A stretch of 64,000 bases of DNA from Spirosomataceae bacterium TFI 002. Lineage in GTDB: Bacteria > Bacteroidota > Bacteroidia > Cytophagales > Spirosomataceae. The stretch's first letter is position 1. Every line of letters begins with the position of its first letter. The DNA is taken from the NCBI GenBank assembly GCA_900230115.1, contig LT907983.1, positions 3,115,001 through 3,179,000 of the forward strand, given 5' to 3'. The position numbers and the translations under genes are program-made. Shown here piece by piece: positions 54,054 to 63,713 of this stretch. The notes under the pieces are model-generated. The model was not told the DNA's origin, ran no database searches, and worked only from the letters and a program-made list of their open reading frames with translations.

Positions 54054-55604
54054 TTAATCACGCAAAATATTAAACTTATAGCTCAAGGGGGCAAACCTTT
54101 CGACTAAGTCGACAATGAAATCTGGATTTTCGGACAAAAACTCAATCAAGTTGTCTTTGCGTTCTTGCAATCCTCCTCCTGGAAATAAATTAGCTTTTAG
54201 CTTACTTATTTGCCCCATTTTTTCACCGTGATTTTTCTTTTCTGCCCGTAATATTTTCTTTTCTAGGCTGTCAATAAGGTTGAGTGTTTTGGTCTCAAAA
54301 GCATCACTAGTAGAGCCAAGAGTGACGTCTATGGAAGTAGATAAGGATTTAAGGTCTTCAAAAATTGATGCTATCTTTTCTTTTTCGTCAGAGAGTACTA
54401 TTGGTTTTTGAGAGTTATTTCTAACCCACAATTGTTGTTGTTCATGCTCTGTCAAGAATAACTCTTTGTCACTTAAGCCAATTTTCTGTTGAAACTCTTG
54501 ATTGCGATTACTCAATACTAGTGCAAAGTTTCTCGGAATTAAAGCAGGGAAGTCTACATCGAAATGGTCGAACACACCTTTGAGTTGAAGCCAATATGGT
54601 ACTTCACTTGGTCCGCCAATATAGGCTAGGTTTGGTAAAATTACCTCTTCATACAATGGGCGTAAAACCACATTTGGGCTGAATTTTTCGGGCTCATTAT
54701 CAACTAATTGGAAAAGCTCTTCTTTCGAAAACCTTTTGTCAGTATCAACTATTTTGTATCCTGACTCATCCTTCTCTATTCGCTCTCTTGAGCCTTCTTC
54801 CAAATAAAAGAAGTTTATTTCTCTAGCCTGAATGGTGGTTTTGTATCCAAGTCCTGCAATGGATTTGGTGTTTTCTTCAGCCTTAATAAATGCATTATGA
54901 TTTATTAAATCATCTTTTATCACTGATGTGAATAAGCTTTTGAATGCTCTTGTATCTGCGTCTATAGTTACTAGGCCGTAGGATCCAAATAGCTCGTGCA
55001 TATACTTTCGAACTGCATCACCCAATGTTTTCGAACTTGAGTAGGCTTCTTTAAATATGGTTGCTTTTTTACCAAACTTCGATGCCATTTCGGCAAGTCC
55101 ATCGGTTTTCATTCTACCAACAGCTCCTTTTTGATCGGTATTCCAAGTATGTTTTTCTTCGAAAAGCCGGAAGCTTTGAATTTCTTCTAAGTCATGGTCT
55201 TCTGTTGCCATCCAGTAAACAGGCACGAAGTTATAGCTCGGATAAGCTTCCTTGAGTGCTTTACAAAGATTGATAACTGTTACTATCTTGTAGACGATAT
55301 ACAATGGCCCAGTGAAAATATTGAGTTGGTGCCCAGTAGTAATTGTAAAGGTCTTTTCGTCTTTTAATTGCTCAATAAATGGAGGGTTTTCAATTCCTTC
55401 GTATTGCTTAGAGAGCTCACTAACAAGTACTTCACGTTTTTCTGAAGTGAATTTTCTGTTCTCAATAACTTGTTTAAAGCCAGCAATGTCGGGATAGACA
55501 TTGTAAAACTTTTCAAGTGAAGTTTCTTTTTGTAAATAATCCAAAAGTAATTTTGGAAAAGCTCCAGTGCTTGATAGCGGAATTTGGGTACAATTGGGTT
55601 TCAC
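54054..55604 (-). CDS. bshC: Putative cysteine ligase BshC (bacillithiol synthesis)
   Basis: BshC adds cysteine to glucosaminyl-malate in the last step of bacillithiol synthesis. The 516 residues fit the family. Conserved parts visible are TITTGHQLNIFTGPLYIVYK, YWMATEDHDLEEI, and in the C-terminal half GGPSEVPYWLQLK with a coiled-coil segment near residues 435-475. Start MKPNCTQIPLSS is in line with homologues. bshA and bshB are not in the window. It is divergent from the mnmD-like gene. Confidence 0.92.
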   Translation of the reverse strand: MKPNCTQIPLSSTGAFPKLLLDYLQKETSLEKFYNVYPDIAGFKQVIENRKFTSEKREVLVSELSKQYEGIENPPFIEQLKDEKTFTITTGHQLNIFTGPLYIVYKIVTVINLCKALKEAYPSYNFVPVYWMATEDHDLEEIQSFRLFEEKHTWNTDQKGAVGRMKTDGLAEMASKFGKKATIFKEAYSSSKTLGDAVRKYMHELFGSYGLVTIDADTRAFKSLFTSVIKDDLINHNAFIKAEENTKSIAGLGYKTTIQAREINFFYLEEGSRERIEKDESGYKIVDTDKRFSKEELFQLVDNEPEKFSPNVVLRPLYEEVILPNLAYIGGPSEVPYWLQLKGVFDHFDVDFPALIPRNFALVLSNRNQEFQQKIGLSDKELFLTEHEQQQLWVRNNSQKPIVLSDEKEKIASIFEDLKSLSTSIDVTLGSTSDAFETKTLNLIDSLEKKILRAEKKNHGEKMGQISKLKANLFPGGGLQERKDNLIEFLSENPDFIVDLVERFAPLSYKFNILRD

Positions 55605-55689
55605 TTAAAAGATTTAATTTTTAGATTTAGCCATTTAACAAGGGACGTTGTAATACGGTTTCAAATTGCACGTCATATTGTTAGTTTTT

Positions 55690-56349
55690 ATGCATAATAC
55701 ATTAAAATTTACAGAAGACGGAACGTCTACGCTTTATTCACCACGTTTTGATCAATATTATCATTCGCGTTTTGGAGCAAAATGGGAGGCTGAGAGAGTC
55801 TACTTAGAACTTGGTTTGCTTTCTGCATTGCATCGGTTTGATAATGTAAGGATTTTAGAAGTAGGCTTTGGAACAGGCTTTAATGCTTTATTAACTCATG
55901 AAAAAATAAAAGAGCTGAGTTTGGTCGATGGTTTGGAAACTGCCGTTTCTTATACCGGAGTGGAAGCGTATCCTATAACGCTTAGTGAATCAAAAGAGTT
56001 AAATTTTGATGTTTCATTTCTACACAAGCTGCCTTGGGATCAAAGTCAAAAACTTGACAATAATTTCAATTTCAAAAAAGTACATACTGAGATTTTAGAT
56101 TTTAAGTCTACTGAAAAATACAATTTGGTTTATTTTGATGCTTTCGCTCCTTCTTCTCAACCTGAAATGTGGACGGTAGAAGTTTTTGAGAAAATAGCTT
56201 CACTGCTCGAGCCAGAGGGAATTTTGACAACCTATTGTTCTAAAAGTTTTGTCCAACGAAACTTGAGGGCTGCTGGTTTTGATGTGGAAAAGCATCAAGG
56301 GCCTCCTCGAAAAAGAGAAGTATTAAGAGCAATACTTAAATTTAATTAG
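55690..56349 (+). CDS. tRNA 5-methylaminomethyl-2-thiouridine methyltransferase domain protein (MnmD-like)
   Basis: A 219-residue SAM-dependent methyltransferase, like the methyltransferase half of MnmC, which makes mnm5s2U34 in tRNA. It shows TLKFTEDGTSTLYSPRFDQ, the SAM loop LEVGFGTGFNALL, and YFDAFAPSSQPEMW with TYCSKSFVQRNLRAAGF. It lacks the FAD oxidase half of the bifunctional enzyme. The frame opens at 55666, but Met 55690 gives the standard N-terminus (MHNTLKF). A sugar porter gene follows after 56 bases. Confidence 0.88.
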   Translation: MHNTLKFTEDGTSTLYSPRFDQYYHSRFGAKWEAERVYLELGLLSALHRFDNVRILEVGFGTGFNALLTHEKIKELSLVDGLETAVSYTGVEAYPITLSESKELNFDVSFLHKLPWDQSQKLDNNFNFKKVHTEILDFKSTEKYNLVYFDAFAPSSQPEMWTVEVFEKIASLLEPEGILTTYCSKSFVQRNLRAAGFDVEKHQGPPRKREVLRAILKFN

Positions 56350-56405
56350 CTTTACAGCCTAACCCATACCCCGAGCCTATGATTAGGGGTAGAACCTATA
56401 ACTCT

Positions 56406-57716
56406 ATGAATAATTCTACAAAAGTTTTCTTTTGGTCAATAGCTGCTGCTCTTGGTGGCTTTTTATTTGGATTTGATACAGCCGTAATATCAGGATGTGA
56501 ACAAACCCTTCAGTCGCTTTTTGGCTCCAGCGTTTTTGAACATGGCCTTACAGTTTCAATCGCCTTGATAGGGACTGTGATAGGTTCTATCTATGGTGGA
56601 ATACCCGCAGATAAGTATGGTAGAAAAGCTAGTTTATTTATAGTAGCAGTACTTTATTTTGTGTCTGCATTTGGATCCGCAATGGCTTGGGATTGGTATT
56701 CTTTCTTAGCTTTTCGATTCATAGGAGGTTTTGGAGTAGGTATTTCGTCTGTTGTTGCACCTATGTATATATCTGAAATTGCACCGCCAAGTAAGCGTGG
56801 TCGATTGGTAGCTTTGTTCCAGTTTAACATTGTTTTTGGTATTCTAATCGCATACTTGTCAAATTATCTGATAGGAAATGACGGCGTGAATAGTTGGAGA
56901 TGGATGCTGGGTGTAGAGGCATTTCCCGCTGCAATATTCATAGCTATTTTGTTTTTTATACCGGAGAGTCCTCGTTGGCTTATTATTAAGAAAAATGCTG
57001 TAGATAAAGCACGCGAAATACTTTCTGTTGTGGATGCTAATGAAGCGGAGAGTGTCATTTCATCCATACTTGCCAAAGGAACTGACACTGCAAAGAAGAG
57101 TTTTACTGACCTTTTTCAATCAAAGTATAGCAAGCCAGTTGGATTGGCAGTTATGATCGCAGTGTTTAATCAAGTGTCGGGAATAAATGCAATTATCTAT
57201 TACGCACCTCGAATATTCGAAATGGCGGGTTTAGGAGCTGATGCGTCTTTACTTTCCTCGGCAGGAATCGGATTGATCAACTTACTTTCAACTTTGCTGG
57301 GTCTTTCGCTTATTGATAAGTTTGGTAGACGATCTCTCATGCTAATAGGTTCAGTAGGTTTGATTATTGCACTCGGACTTGTGTCTAGGGCATTTTATAT
57401 CGACGAACTTGGTGGTATGACAGTGCCAATTTTACTTTTCTTATTCATTGCCTTTTTTGCAATGTCGCAAGGTGCCGTTATTTGGGTATTTATATCAGAA
57501 GTATTTCCTAACGAAGTACGTGCTTATGGGCAAGCATTAGGAAGTTTTACCCATTGGATTCTTGCAGCGGGTATATCTTTTACCTTCCCATTTGTGGCAG
57601 AGACATTTGGAGGTGGTTTCACTTTTGCCTTTTTCGCAGTAATGATGTTGGTTCAGCTCATTTGGGTTTGGAGAATTATGCCAGAAACCAAAGGAACTTC
57701 TTTGGAGTCAGTTTAA
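56406..57716 (+). CDS. MFS sugar porter (XylE/GLUT-type)
   Basis: A 436-residue inner membrane sugar transporter with 12 predicted helices. Sugar-porter signatures are visible: GGFLFGFDTAVISG in helix 1, YGRKASLF and GFGVGISSVVAPMYISEIAP in the first half, PESPRWL in the middle, and QVSGINAIIYYAPRIF in helix 7. The C-terminal end has PETKGTSLE. It probably imports xylose or a hexose with protons. The first Met is at 56379, but Met 56406 is the better start. Confidence 0.92.
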   Translation: MNNSTKVFFWSIAAALGGFLFGFDTAVISGCEQTLQSLFGSSVFEHGLTVSIALIGTVIGSIYGGIPADKYGRKASLFIVAVLYFVSAFGSAMAWDWYSFLAFRFIGGFGVGISSVVAPMYISEIAPPSKRGRLVALFQFNIVFGILIAYLSNYLIGNDGVNSWRWMLGVEAFPAAIFIAILFFIPESPRWLIIKKNAVDKAREILSVVDANEAESVISSILAKGTDTAKKSFTDLFQSKYSKPVGLAVMIAVFNQVSGINAIIYYAPRIFEMAGLGADASLLSSAGIGLINLLSTLLGLSLIDKFGRRSLMLIGSVGLIIALGLVSRAFYIDELGGMTVPILLFLFIAFFAMSQGAVIWVFISEVFPNEVRAYGQALGSFTHWILAAGISFTFPFVAETFGGGFTFAFFAVMMLVQLIWVWRIMPETKGTSLESV

Positions 57717-57730
57717 AACTGAGCTGGGCT

Positions 57731-57765
57731 AAAAACAAAAAAGCCTTTGCGAAAGCAAAGGCTTT
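57731..57765 (-). terminator. Terminator of the DUF2795 gene
   Basis: AAAGCCTTTGC and GCAAAGGCTTT form a perfect stem with a GAAA loop (plus-strand reading). The minus strand ends in a strong T run (GGCTTTTTTGTTTTT), so it serves the gene at 57787, and may also serve the convergent porter gene. Confidence 0.8.
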
Positions 57766-57786
57766 AGATATCGAATAGGAATTAGC

Positions 57787-58008
57787 TTAATATTCGTCTT
57801 CGTTGAAGAAGAAATCGTCTTTTGTTGGATAGTCGGGCCATATTTCTTCGATGTTTTCGAAGGGCTGTCCATCGTCTTCTAGTTCCGATAGATTCTCCAT
57901 TACTTCATTTGGTGCACCAGAGCGAATTGAAAAATCTATCAATTCATCTTTGCTTGCTGGCCAAGGAGCATCCTCGAGATAAGAAACTAATTCTAAAGTC
58001 CAGTACAT
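57787..58008 (-). CDS. DUF2795 small acidic protein
   Basis: A 73-residue acidic protein. MYWTLELVSYLEDAPWPASK followed by DELIDFSIRSGAPNEVMENL is typical of DUF2795. Such proteins are often encoded singly in Bacteroidota and their function is unknown. It has its own -7 box and terminator, so it is a real single-gene transcript. The acidic C-terminal tail (KDDFFFNEDEY) is notable. Confidence 0.85.
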   Translation of the reverse strand: MYWTLELVSYLEDAPWPASKDELIDFSIRSGAPNEVMENLSELEDDGQPFENIEEIWPDYPTKDDFFFNEDEY

Positions 58009-58046
58009 AGTATATTCGTTGTTTAATTAAATCCTGAATTTGGCTG

Positions 58047-58054
58047 CAAAAGTA
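58047..58054 (-). promoter_or_regulatory. -7 promoter box of the DUF2795 gene
   Basis: TACTTTTG on the minus strand matches TAnnTTTG, 39 bases before the start codon. Confidence 0.5.
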
Positions 58055-58170
58055 TTAAAACTTTTGATAGATAAACGTAATTTTATGGAAAAAGTGCAAG
58101 TACTTTCACTGATTTATTTTTATTTCCATTAAGTGCTTGATATTCAGAGCTATAATATTCAAAAAAAATA

Positions 58171-58905
58171 ATGATAGAAGTTGAGATTTGTTCATTTTCG
58201 CTACAATCTTCAATAGAAGCGGATCAAAATGGTGCTAGTAGGATAGAGTTATGTGGTGGTTTTTTGGAAGGAGGTACAACACCATCTCAGGGACTTGTCA
58301 AGGAAGTTTTAAGAGAAGTTACCGTTCCGGTTTTTATAATGATACGTCCGCGGGGTGGTGATTTTTGTTATAACATTCATGAACAAAAAGTTATTAAGGC
58401 CGACATTGAAGAAATTAAAAAGTTGGAGCCAAGTGGTTTTGTGTTTGGTGCATTGAATCCAGATGGAAGCATATATATAGAATTGTGCCAAAAAGTGGTA
58501 GAATGGTGTGCTCCCTATCCGCTTACATTTCACAGAGCATTTGATGTGTGTAAAGACAGAAATGCTGCTTTAGAGCAGATTATTAGCTTGGGCTTTGAAC
58601 GAATTTTAACTTCCGGAGGGGCAAACTCTGCAATGGAGGGCTTGGGTGAGCTGAAGCTCCTTAATCAAAAAGCGGCTGGCAGAATTCAGATTATGGCAGG
58701 AGCAGGTGTGAATGTTTCGAATGTAAGTGAGTTTGTAAAAGCGGGGCTCTCGGCAGTTCACTCTACCGGTAAAGTTTGGGAGGAATCAGAAATGGCTTTT
58801 CGAAATGAAAAAGTCAGTATGGCGTCAGGATCTATGCCAGATGAATTTGGTAAATACGAATCTAGTGGAGCGGTAATTTCTAAACTTATTCGAAAAGTAT
58901 ACTAA
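58171..58905 (+). CDS. cutC: CutC family protein
   Basis: A TIM-barrel protein of 244 residues, similar in full length to CutC, named for copper homeostasis though its biochemical role is disputed. Recognisable parts are IEVEICSFSLQSSIEADQNG, RIELCGGFLEGGTTPS, PVFIMIRPRGGDF, LTFHRAFDVC and RILTSGG. It is convergent with porT, whose 3' end overlaps by 20 bases. Confidence 0.92.
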   Translation: MIEVEICSFSLQSSIEADQNGASRIELCGGFLEGGTTPSQGLVKEVLREVTVPVFIMIRPRGGDFCYNIHEQKVIKADIEEIKKLEPSGFVFGALNPDGSIYIELCQKVVEWCAPYPLTFHRAFDVCKDRNAALEQIISLGFERILTSGGANSAMEGLGELKLLNQKAAGRIQIMAGAGVNVSNVSEFVKAGLSAVHSTGKVWEESEMAFRNEKVSMASGSMPDEFGKYESSGAVISKLIRKVY

Positions 58906-59605
58906 CAGTAACGGTATGTGTGTTTAGCTTCTGGATGACGCCAAGTGCCGTTGTAGTATTCAAAGAAGATGGGTCAATAAGATTTGAAAGCCCATGATTG
59001 AATGTAATCTCTGGTGCTAGCTTGAAAAATCGTTGGAAAACTTCGAGCCCGGCTCCATACTCAATACTTAAATCACTTGTTCTAGTAGTGTAAAGGTTAT
59101 TAAGTTTAGATTTTTGTGCAAGATTCAATGCGTTGGTTTCAAAGCTAAATCTTGGTCCTGCAAACATGTACATTCTGTAATTTCCTCTTCTTAGGCTTTT
59201 GTATTTAAGTAAGAAAGGTAGTTCAAACCACGCTTTGTCATTTTGCTTTATTTCCTCTTCACCATTGTTTATATCTAGGGACCTCGCATAGATTGCCACG
59301 GTAGGCAGTATCCTAAAGTCAAACTGAGAATTCATGTTGAAATTGATGAGTCCACCCATTTTTAAACCAAAAGTCTTTGGAGAGTTGACCGAAAAATATT
59401 TGGTATTGGCTGGAGTAAGAAAATAGTTGTTGTAACGAACACCGTAATTTGTTGCGGTTACCCCTAGAAAATACCCAAAACGAACTTTCTTGGCATCGTA
59501 GTCAGCCTGAAATTTTTGTTTGCTGTCTCTTTGAGCCAATGCAGTTGCACATGCTGCAAAGAACACGATTATGATTAAAGCTTTTTGCCTAGGTATATTG
59601 AGCAT
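58886..59605 (-). CDS. porT: PorT family outer membrane protein (type IX secretion, probable)
   Basis: A 239-residue exported beta-barrel protein: signal peptide (ALIIIVFFAACATALAQR), then an outer membrane beta-barrel fold (VRFGYFLGVTATNYGVRYN, FAGPRFSFETN, LSIEYGAGLEVFQRF) ending in VTVSILFE. PorT/SprT is a T9SS component, and its gene follows ubiE in many Bacteroidota, as here, which supports the call. It overlaps the ubiE end by 31 bases, and its own end overlaps cutC by 20 bases. Confidence 0.8.
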   Translation of the reverse strand: MLNIPRQKALIIIVFFAACATALAQRDSKQKFQADYDAKKVRFGYFLGVTATNYGVRYNNYFLTPANTKYFSVNSPKTFGLKMGGLINFNMNSQFDFRILPTVAIYARSLDINNGEEEIKQNDKAWFELPFLLKYKSLRRGNYRMYMFAGPRFSFETNALNLAQKSKLNNLYTTRTSDLSIEYGAGLEVFQRFFKLAPEITFNHGLSNLIDPSSLNTTTALGVIQKLNTHTVTVSILFE

Positions 59606-60306
59606 ACTCCAAATGTAAGCGGTATTGCTTTAGTATCTTTGAAACCCGCTTCTTCAAAGATATTCAAAAACTTTTGCCCATCAGGAAAAGCTTTTACTGA
59701 TTCTGGTAAATAACTATATGCTGAACTATCTCTTGAAATAATCTTGCCAATAATTGGAAGGATCTTAGTGGAGTAGAACCAATACAGCTGCTTAAATGGA
59801 AACTTAGTTGGGCTTGAGAATTCTAAAACCATGCAAGTACCACCACTTTTTGTAACTCTGCACATGTCTGTGAGTCCTGCAAGTAGGTTTTCGTAGTTTC
59901 TTACCCCAAAGGAAACGATCACAGCGTCAAATGTATTGTCGTCAAAGAGCAGTTTCTCCGAGTCGCCCATTCTCATTTCTATCTTATGGTCGAGACCCAA
60001 TTTTTTCATTTTCTCTCTACCGAAACTCAACATTCCTTCTGAGATGTCAACACCAATGATCTTGTCGGGGTTGAGTTGTTTGTTTGCCTCTATGGCTAAG
60101 TCTCCTGTTCCTGAAGCGATGTCAAGTATATATTTTGGCTGCTCATTTTTAAGCAAAGCAATTGCCTTTTTACGCCAAATTCTATCAATTCCACCACTTA
60201 GCAACCTATTTAGAAAGTCGTATTTAGGCGAAATGTTGTCAAACATCTCAGATACTTGTTCTTTCTTGCTGCTACTTTTTTCTGAATACGGAACTACACT
60301 ACTCAT
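59575..60306 (-). CDS. ubiE: Demethylmenaquinone methyltransferase
   Basis: A SAM-dependent methyltransferase (MenG/UbiE) that makes menaquinone in the last step. Motifs include MFDNISPKYDFLNRLLSGGID, the SAM loop DIASGTGDLAIEA, VDISEGMLSFGREK and VSFGVRNYENL. The 243 residues are standard. It lies 34 bases after pyrD, which uses a quinone, and overlaps porT downstream, so the three form an operon. Confidence 0.95.
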   Translation of the reverse strand: MSSVVPYSEKSSSKKEQVSEMFDNISPKYDFLNRLLSGGIDRIWRKKAIALLKNEQPKYILDIASGTGDLAIEANKQLNPDKIIGVDISEGMLSFGREKMKKLGLDHKIEMRMGDSEKLLFDDNTFDAVIVSFGVRNYENLLAGLTDMCRVTKSGGTCMVLEFSSPTKFPFKQLYWFYSTKILPIIGKIISRDSSAYSYLPESVKAFPDGQKFLNIFEEAGFKDTKAIPLTFGVCSIYLGKKL

Positions 60307-60340
60307 GGTTTACTATTTATTTCTTGTATCAACTTTTGGA

Positions 60341-61384
60341 TTAGGCTTTCGGTTCGAGTAATTCTTCACAAATGTTCTTTACCATTGCTGGACCTTCATA
60401 AATAAAGCCACTGTAAACCTGTACAAGGCTTGCACCGGCTGCCAGTTTTTCTTTAACATCTGCACCATTTCGAATACCTCCCACACCTATAATAGGGAAA
60501 CTGCCATTAGACTTCTTATGAAGATACGCAATTACTGCTGTTGACCTATCTTTTAGTGGTGAACCACTTAATCCACCAGCACCCATTTTTTCCACTACAG
60601 CATTTGAAGTTTGAAGTCCGCCTCGCTCAATAGTTGTATTTGTAGCAATGATACCTTCAATTTTGGTATCAGCCACTATCTGTACAATATCATCTAGTTG
60701 CTCATTGCTAAGGTCTGGGGCAATTTTTAGTAAAATTGGTTTAGGACTATCTTTCTTGACGTTGATATTTTTCAATGTGCTTAACAGTTTAGTCAATGGC
60801 TCTTTGTCTTGCAATTCTCTCAGTCCGGGAGTATTGGGTGAGCTTACATTTACTACAAAATAGTCTACATAGTCGAATAGGGCATTGAAAGCGATGATGT
60901 AGTCTTCTGTTGCGTTTTCATTTGGTGTAACTTTGTTTTTGCCAATATTTCCACCAACTATAACTTTGGATTTTCTTTTTCTTAAAGATTGAATGGCGAG
61001 TTCTACACCACCATTATTAAAACCCATTCGGTTAATTATTCCACCATCTTCTGGCAATCTAAATAGTCTAGGTTTTGGGTTACCATCTTGAGCTTTAGGA
61101 GTAAGCGTCCCTATTTCTATAAATCCGAATCCAAGGTTTTCTAATTCATCAATCCAAAGGGCATTTTTGTCAAACCCTGCGGCAAGTCCCACTGGATTTT
61201 TGAATTTTATTCCGAAAAGCGTTTTTTCTAAACGTGGGTCTTCCAAAGTAAACGCATTTCTGAGTAGACTAGATACTCCCGGAATTTTGCAAGCAAACTG
61301 AAGCATGCCAGTGCTCCAATAATGGACTTTCTCTGCATCAAACTTTTTTAGAATTGGGAATACTATGGTTTTGTAAAGACTCAT
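60341..61384 (-). CDS. pyrD: Quinone-dependent dihydroorotate dehydrogenase
   Basis: The class 2, membrane-associated FMN enzyme that oxidises dihydroorotate to orotate in pyrimidine synthesis and passes electrons to menaquinone. Signatures are [24 protein letters not shown] (active-site Ser), [21 protein letters not shown] and [11 protein letters not shown]. The N-terminal helices typical of class 2 are present, and the 347 residues fit. The promoter at 61412-61442 drives pyrD-ubiE-porT. Confidence 0.96.
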   Translation of the reverse strand: MSLYKTIVFPILKKFDAEKVHYWSTGMLQFACKIPGVSSLLRNAFTLEDPRLEKTLFGIKFKNPVGLAAGFDKNALWIDELENLGFGFIEIGTLTPKAQDGNPKPRLFRLPEDGGIINRMGFNNGGVELAIQSLRKRKSKVIVGGNIGKNKVTPNENATEDYIIAFNALFDYVDYFVVNVSSPNTPGLRELQDKEPLTKLLSTLKNINVKKDSPKPILLKIAPDLSNEQLDDIVQIVADTKIEGIIATNTTIERGGLQTSNAVVEKMGAGGLSGSPLKDRSTAVIAYLHKKSNGSFPIIGVGGIRNGADVKEKLAAGASLVQVYSGFIYEGPAMVKNICEELLEPKA

Positions 61385-61411
61385 TTTTAGGCTTTATCTC
61401 AATTGATTGTC

Positions 61412-61442
61412 CAAAGGTATCTCTATTCTTTTTGGTTGCCAA
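61412..61442 (-). promoter_or_regulatory. Promoter of the pyrD operon
   Basis: On the minus strand TTG (61442-61440), a 20-base spacer and TACCTTTG (61419-61412) match both halves of the Bacteroidota consensus. The transcript would start about 20 bases before the pyrD start codon. Confidence 0.7.
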
Positions 61443-61716
61443 AAAAACAGAAAAAGAGAATAGCTTAATTTAGTTCATTTGTGTTAATAAAGGAAAAGTA
61501 CAATATTATCTAAAATTGAAACAATTGAGGTAGGTGTATATACATTTAATATTTAGTGTTGTACATGGCTTTAATTAAAGCTGTTGTGTAATGAGATGCT
61601 TGGAATTGACATAGGTCAATAGTAAATAGAGGTTGAGTGCCTTAAATTAAATTCTTAAAAAAATTACAGAAACTTTGAACATCTTTCAAGTTTCCTTGGT
61701 TTCTTTGCATGTGGAA

Positions 61717-62346
61717 ATGATAGATCGAATTATTCAGGCTGGTAGTGAAACCTTTTTCAAGTACGGAATAAGGAGTGTCCCGCTAGATCAATTGGCGTCG
61801 GAGTTGGGTATTTCAAAAAAAACCATTTACCAACACTTTAAGGATAAGGACGAGTTGGTAATGGCGATAGTGAAATGTTCTATGGATGCCGAAAGGGCAA
61901 GAGCAGATGAATGTTATGCTAATAGTAAAAACCCTATTCATGAAATAATTCAGGCTTCAGAACTGATGAATGAAGTCATGATTAATATCAATCCTACTTT
62001 ATTAGTGGATTTGGAAAAATACCACCCCAAAGCATGGAAAGTATTTTCGGAAAGCAAATCTGACTTTTTAGTAGACATTGAAAGAAATCTTAATGACGGA
62101 ATTGCACAAGGTTTATATAGGCCCGATTTAAATATTTCAATTTTATCAAGAATGAGACTTGAGAGTGTTGAGATGGGTTTGAATCAGGATTTCTTTCCAG
62201 CAAGAAGTTTTAATGTGACTGAAGTGAACCGTGCATTTTTGGATCACTTCATCAGAGGAATAGTTACAGAAAAAGGACTCAAACTATATGAGTCGTATAA
62301 AAGTGATAAAGAAGGGGAATTAGGCAATCAAGTTTTTAACAAATAA
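61717..62346 (+). CDS. TetR family transcriptional regulator
   Basis: A 209-residue regulator. The N-terminal helix-turn-helix is clear (DQLASELGISKKTIYQHFKDKDEL), and the C-terminal part is a variable ligand-binding domain. It stands just before a TolC-like gene (5 bases) and a periplasmic adaptor gene, so it probably controls the efflux operon it belongs to. The frame also offers TTG at 61675, but ATG 61717 gives a normal TetR N-terminus, and an AAACTTTG -7-like box overlaps the TTG. Confidence 0.88.
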   Translation: MIDRIIQAGSETFFKYGIRSVPLDQLASELGISKKTIYQHFKDKDELVMAIVKCSMDAERARADECYANSKNPIHEIIQASELMNEVMININPTLLVDLEKYHPKAWKVFSESKSDFLVDIERNLNDGIAQGLYRPDLNISILSRMRLESVEMGLNQDFFPARSFNVTEVNRAFLDHFIRGIVTEKGLKLYESYKSDKEGELGNQVFNK

Positions 62347-62351
62347 TACAA

Positions 62352-63683
62352 ATGAGAATAAAAGCAACGCTGATTTTATGTTTAGCTTTTGGATTGAAGG
62401 CATTTTCGCAACAAACTTTCACTGTTAAAGAAGCTGTGGAATATGCCCTTAAAAACCATGCGGATGTAAAAAATGCACAAGTCGGTAAATTAGATGCCGA
62501 AAAACAAATTACCGAGATTAAGCAAACGGGTTTACCGCAGATCAATGGAAGTTTCCAGTTTACGGCGAACCTCATTGTTCCTACCTCAATTTTACCAGCA
62601 AACACTTTTGATCCTACTGCTCCGGAAGGTGCCATTGCAAAGGTTAAGTTTGGTGTGCCATGGGGCGGGCAGGCTGGAATAGGTTTGAACCAGTTGGTTT
62701 ATGATGCTACCTGGCTAGTAGGCCTAAGAGCTGCGGACACTTACAGACTTTTGGCAGATCAAACTTTGACTCAATCAAAGGTTACAGTTTCTGAAAATGT
62801 GCAGAAAGCTTACTATTCTGTGCTAGTTGCTCAGGAGAGAAGTGGTCTTGTTGATCTCAACATTCAACGGTTAGATTCAGTTATTTATACAACCACTGAG
62901 TTGTACAAGCAGGGTTTCGTAGAGAAGATTGATATTGATCGTTTAGAGGTTCAGCGTAATAACTTGATTACTGAGGCTCAAAAAGTAAAAAACTTAATTG
63001 ATGTTTCTTATTCGCTGTTGAAGTTCCAAATGCAGTACAAGCAAAATCAACCAATTTTCCTTACGGATAAATTAAATAGTGTTGATATAGAAGCCATGTT
63101 GGCAATAGAAAAAGAAGAAATCAATCCAGAGGATAGAATTGAATTTAATTTGATAGGAACACAACGTCGCTTAACTGAATTGAACATAGAAAGGTATCAA
63201 AAGAGCTACTTGCCAAACGTGTATTTTACGGGGAGTTTAGGTGCCTCCCATGGTAACCCTGTCTTCAATCCATTTGAAAGATGGTTTCCAAGTTCTGCCG
63301 TTTCTATTGGTATGAATATTCCGATTTTTGACAGTGGTGCTAAGCGTACAAAAATTGAAAGAGAGCAACTCAATTTGATGAAAATAGACAATGGGGTTGA
63401 GATGCTTAAGGAGTCATTTGAGTTGCAAAATAACATGGCAATTATCAATATGAAAAATGGCCTTGAGAGCTTAGAGATACAAAAAAGAAATTTTGCTCTA
63501 GCTGAAGAGGTTGTTCGTGTTACTCAAATAAAATACAAAGAAGGTGTTGGCAGTAACCTAGAGATAGTTAATGCTGAAAACGACCTGAAGCAAGCCCAAA
63601 CTAATTACTTAGCAGCACTTTACGATGTATTGGTTGCAAAAGTAGACTTAGACAAGGCTCAAGGGAAACTAATAATAGACTAA
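62352..63683 (+). CDS. TolC family outer membrane efflux protein
   Basis: A 443-residue exported outer membrane channel. It has a signal peptide (LILCLAFGLKAFSQQ) and two internally similar outer-membrane-efflux repeats rich in coiled-coil helices (AVEYALKNHADVKNAQ; RVTQIKYKEGVGSNLEIVNAENDLKQAQ). It is the exit duct for tripartite pumps and is followed 30 bases later by an adaptor. The preceding TetR gene is only 5 bases away. Confidence 0.92.
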   Translation: MRIKATLILCLAFGLKAFSQQTFTVKEAVEYALKNHADVKNAQVGKLDAEKQITEIKQTGLPQINGSFQFTANLIVPTSILPANTFDPTAPEGAIAKVKFGVPWGGQAGIGLNQLVYDATWLVGLRAADTYRLLADQTLTQSKVTVSENVQKAYYSVLVAQERSGLVDLNIQRLDSVIYTTTELYKQGFVEKIDIDRLEVQRNNLITEAQKVKNLIDVSYSLLKFQMQYKQNQPIFLTDKLNSVDIEAMLAIEKEEINPEDRIEFNLIGTQRRLTELNIERYQKSYLPNVYFTGSLGASHGNPVFNPFERWFPSSAVSIGMNIPIFDSGAKRTKIEREQLNLMKIDNGVEMLKESFELQNNMAIINMKNGLESLEIQKRNFALAEEVVRVTQIKYKEGVGSNLEIVNAENDLKQAQTNYLAALYDVLVAKVDLDKAQGKLIID

Positions 63684-63713
63684 TCAGAAAAATAGAAATT
63701 CAAAAACACATCA

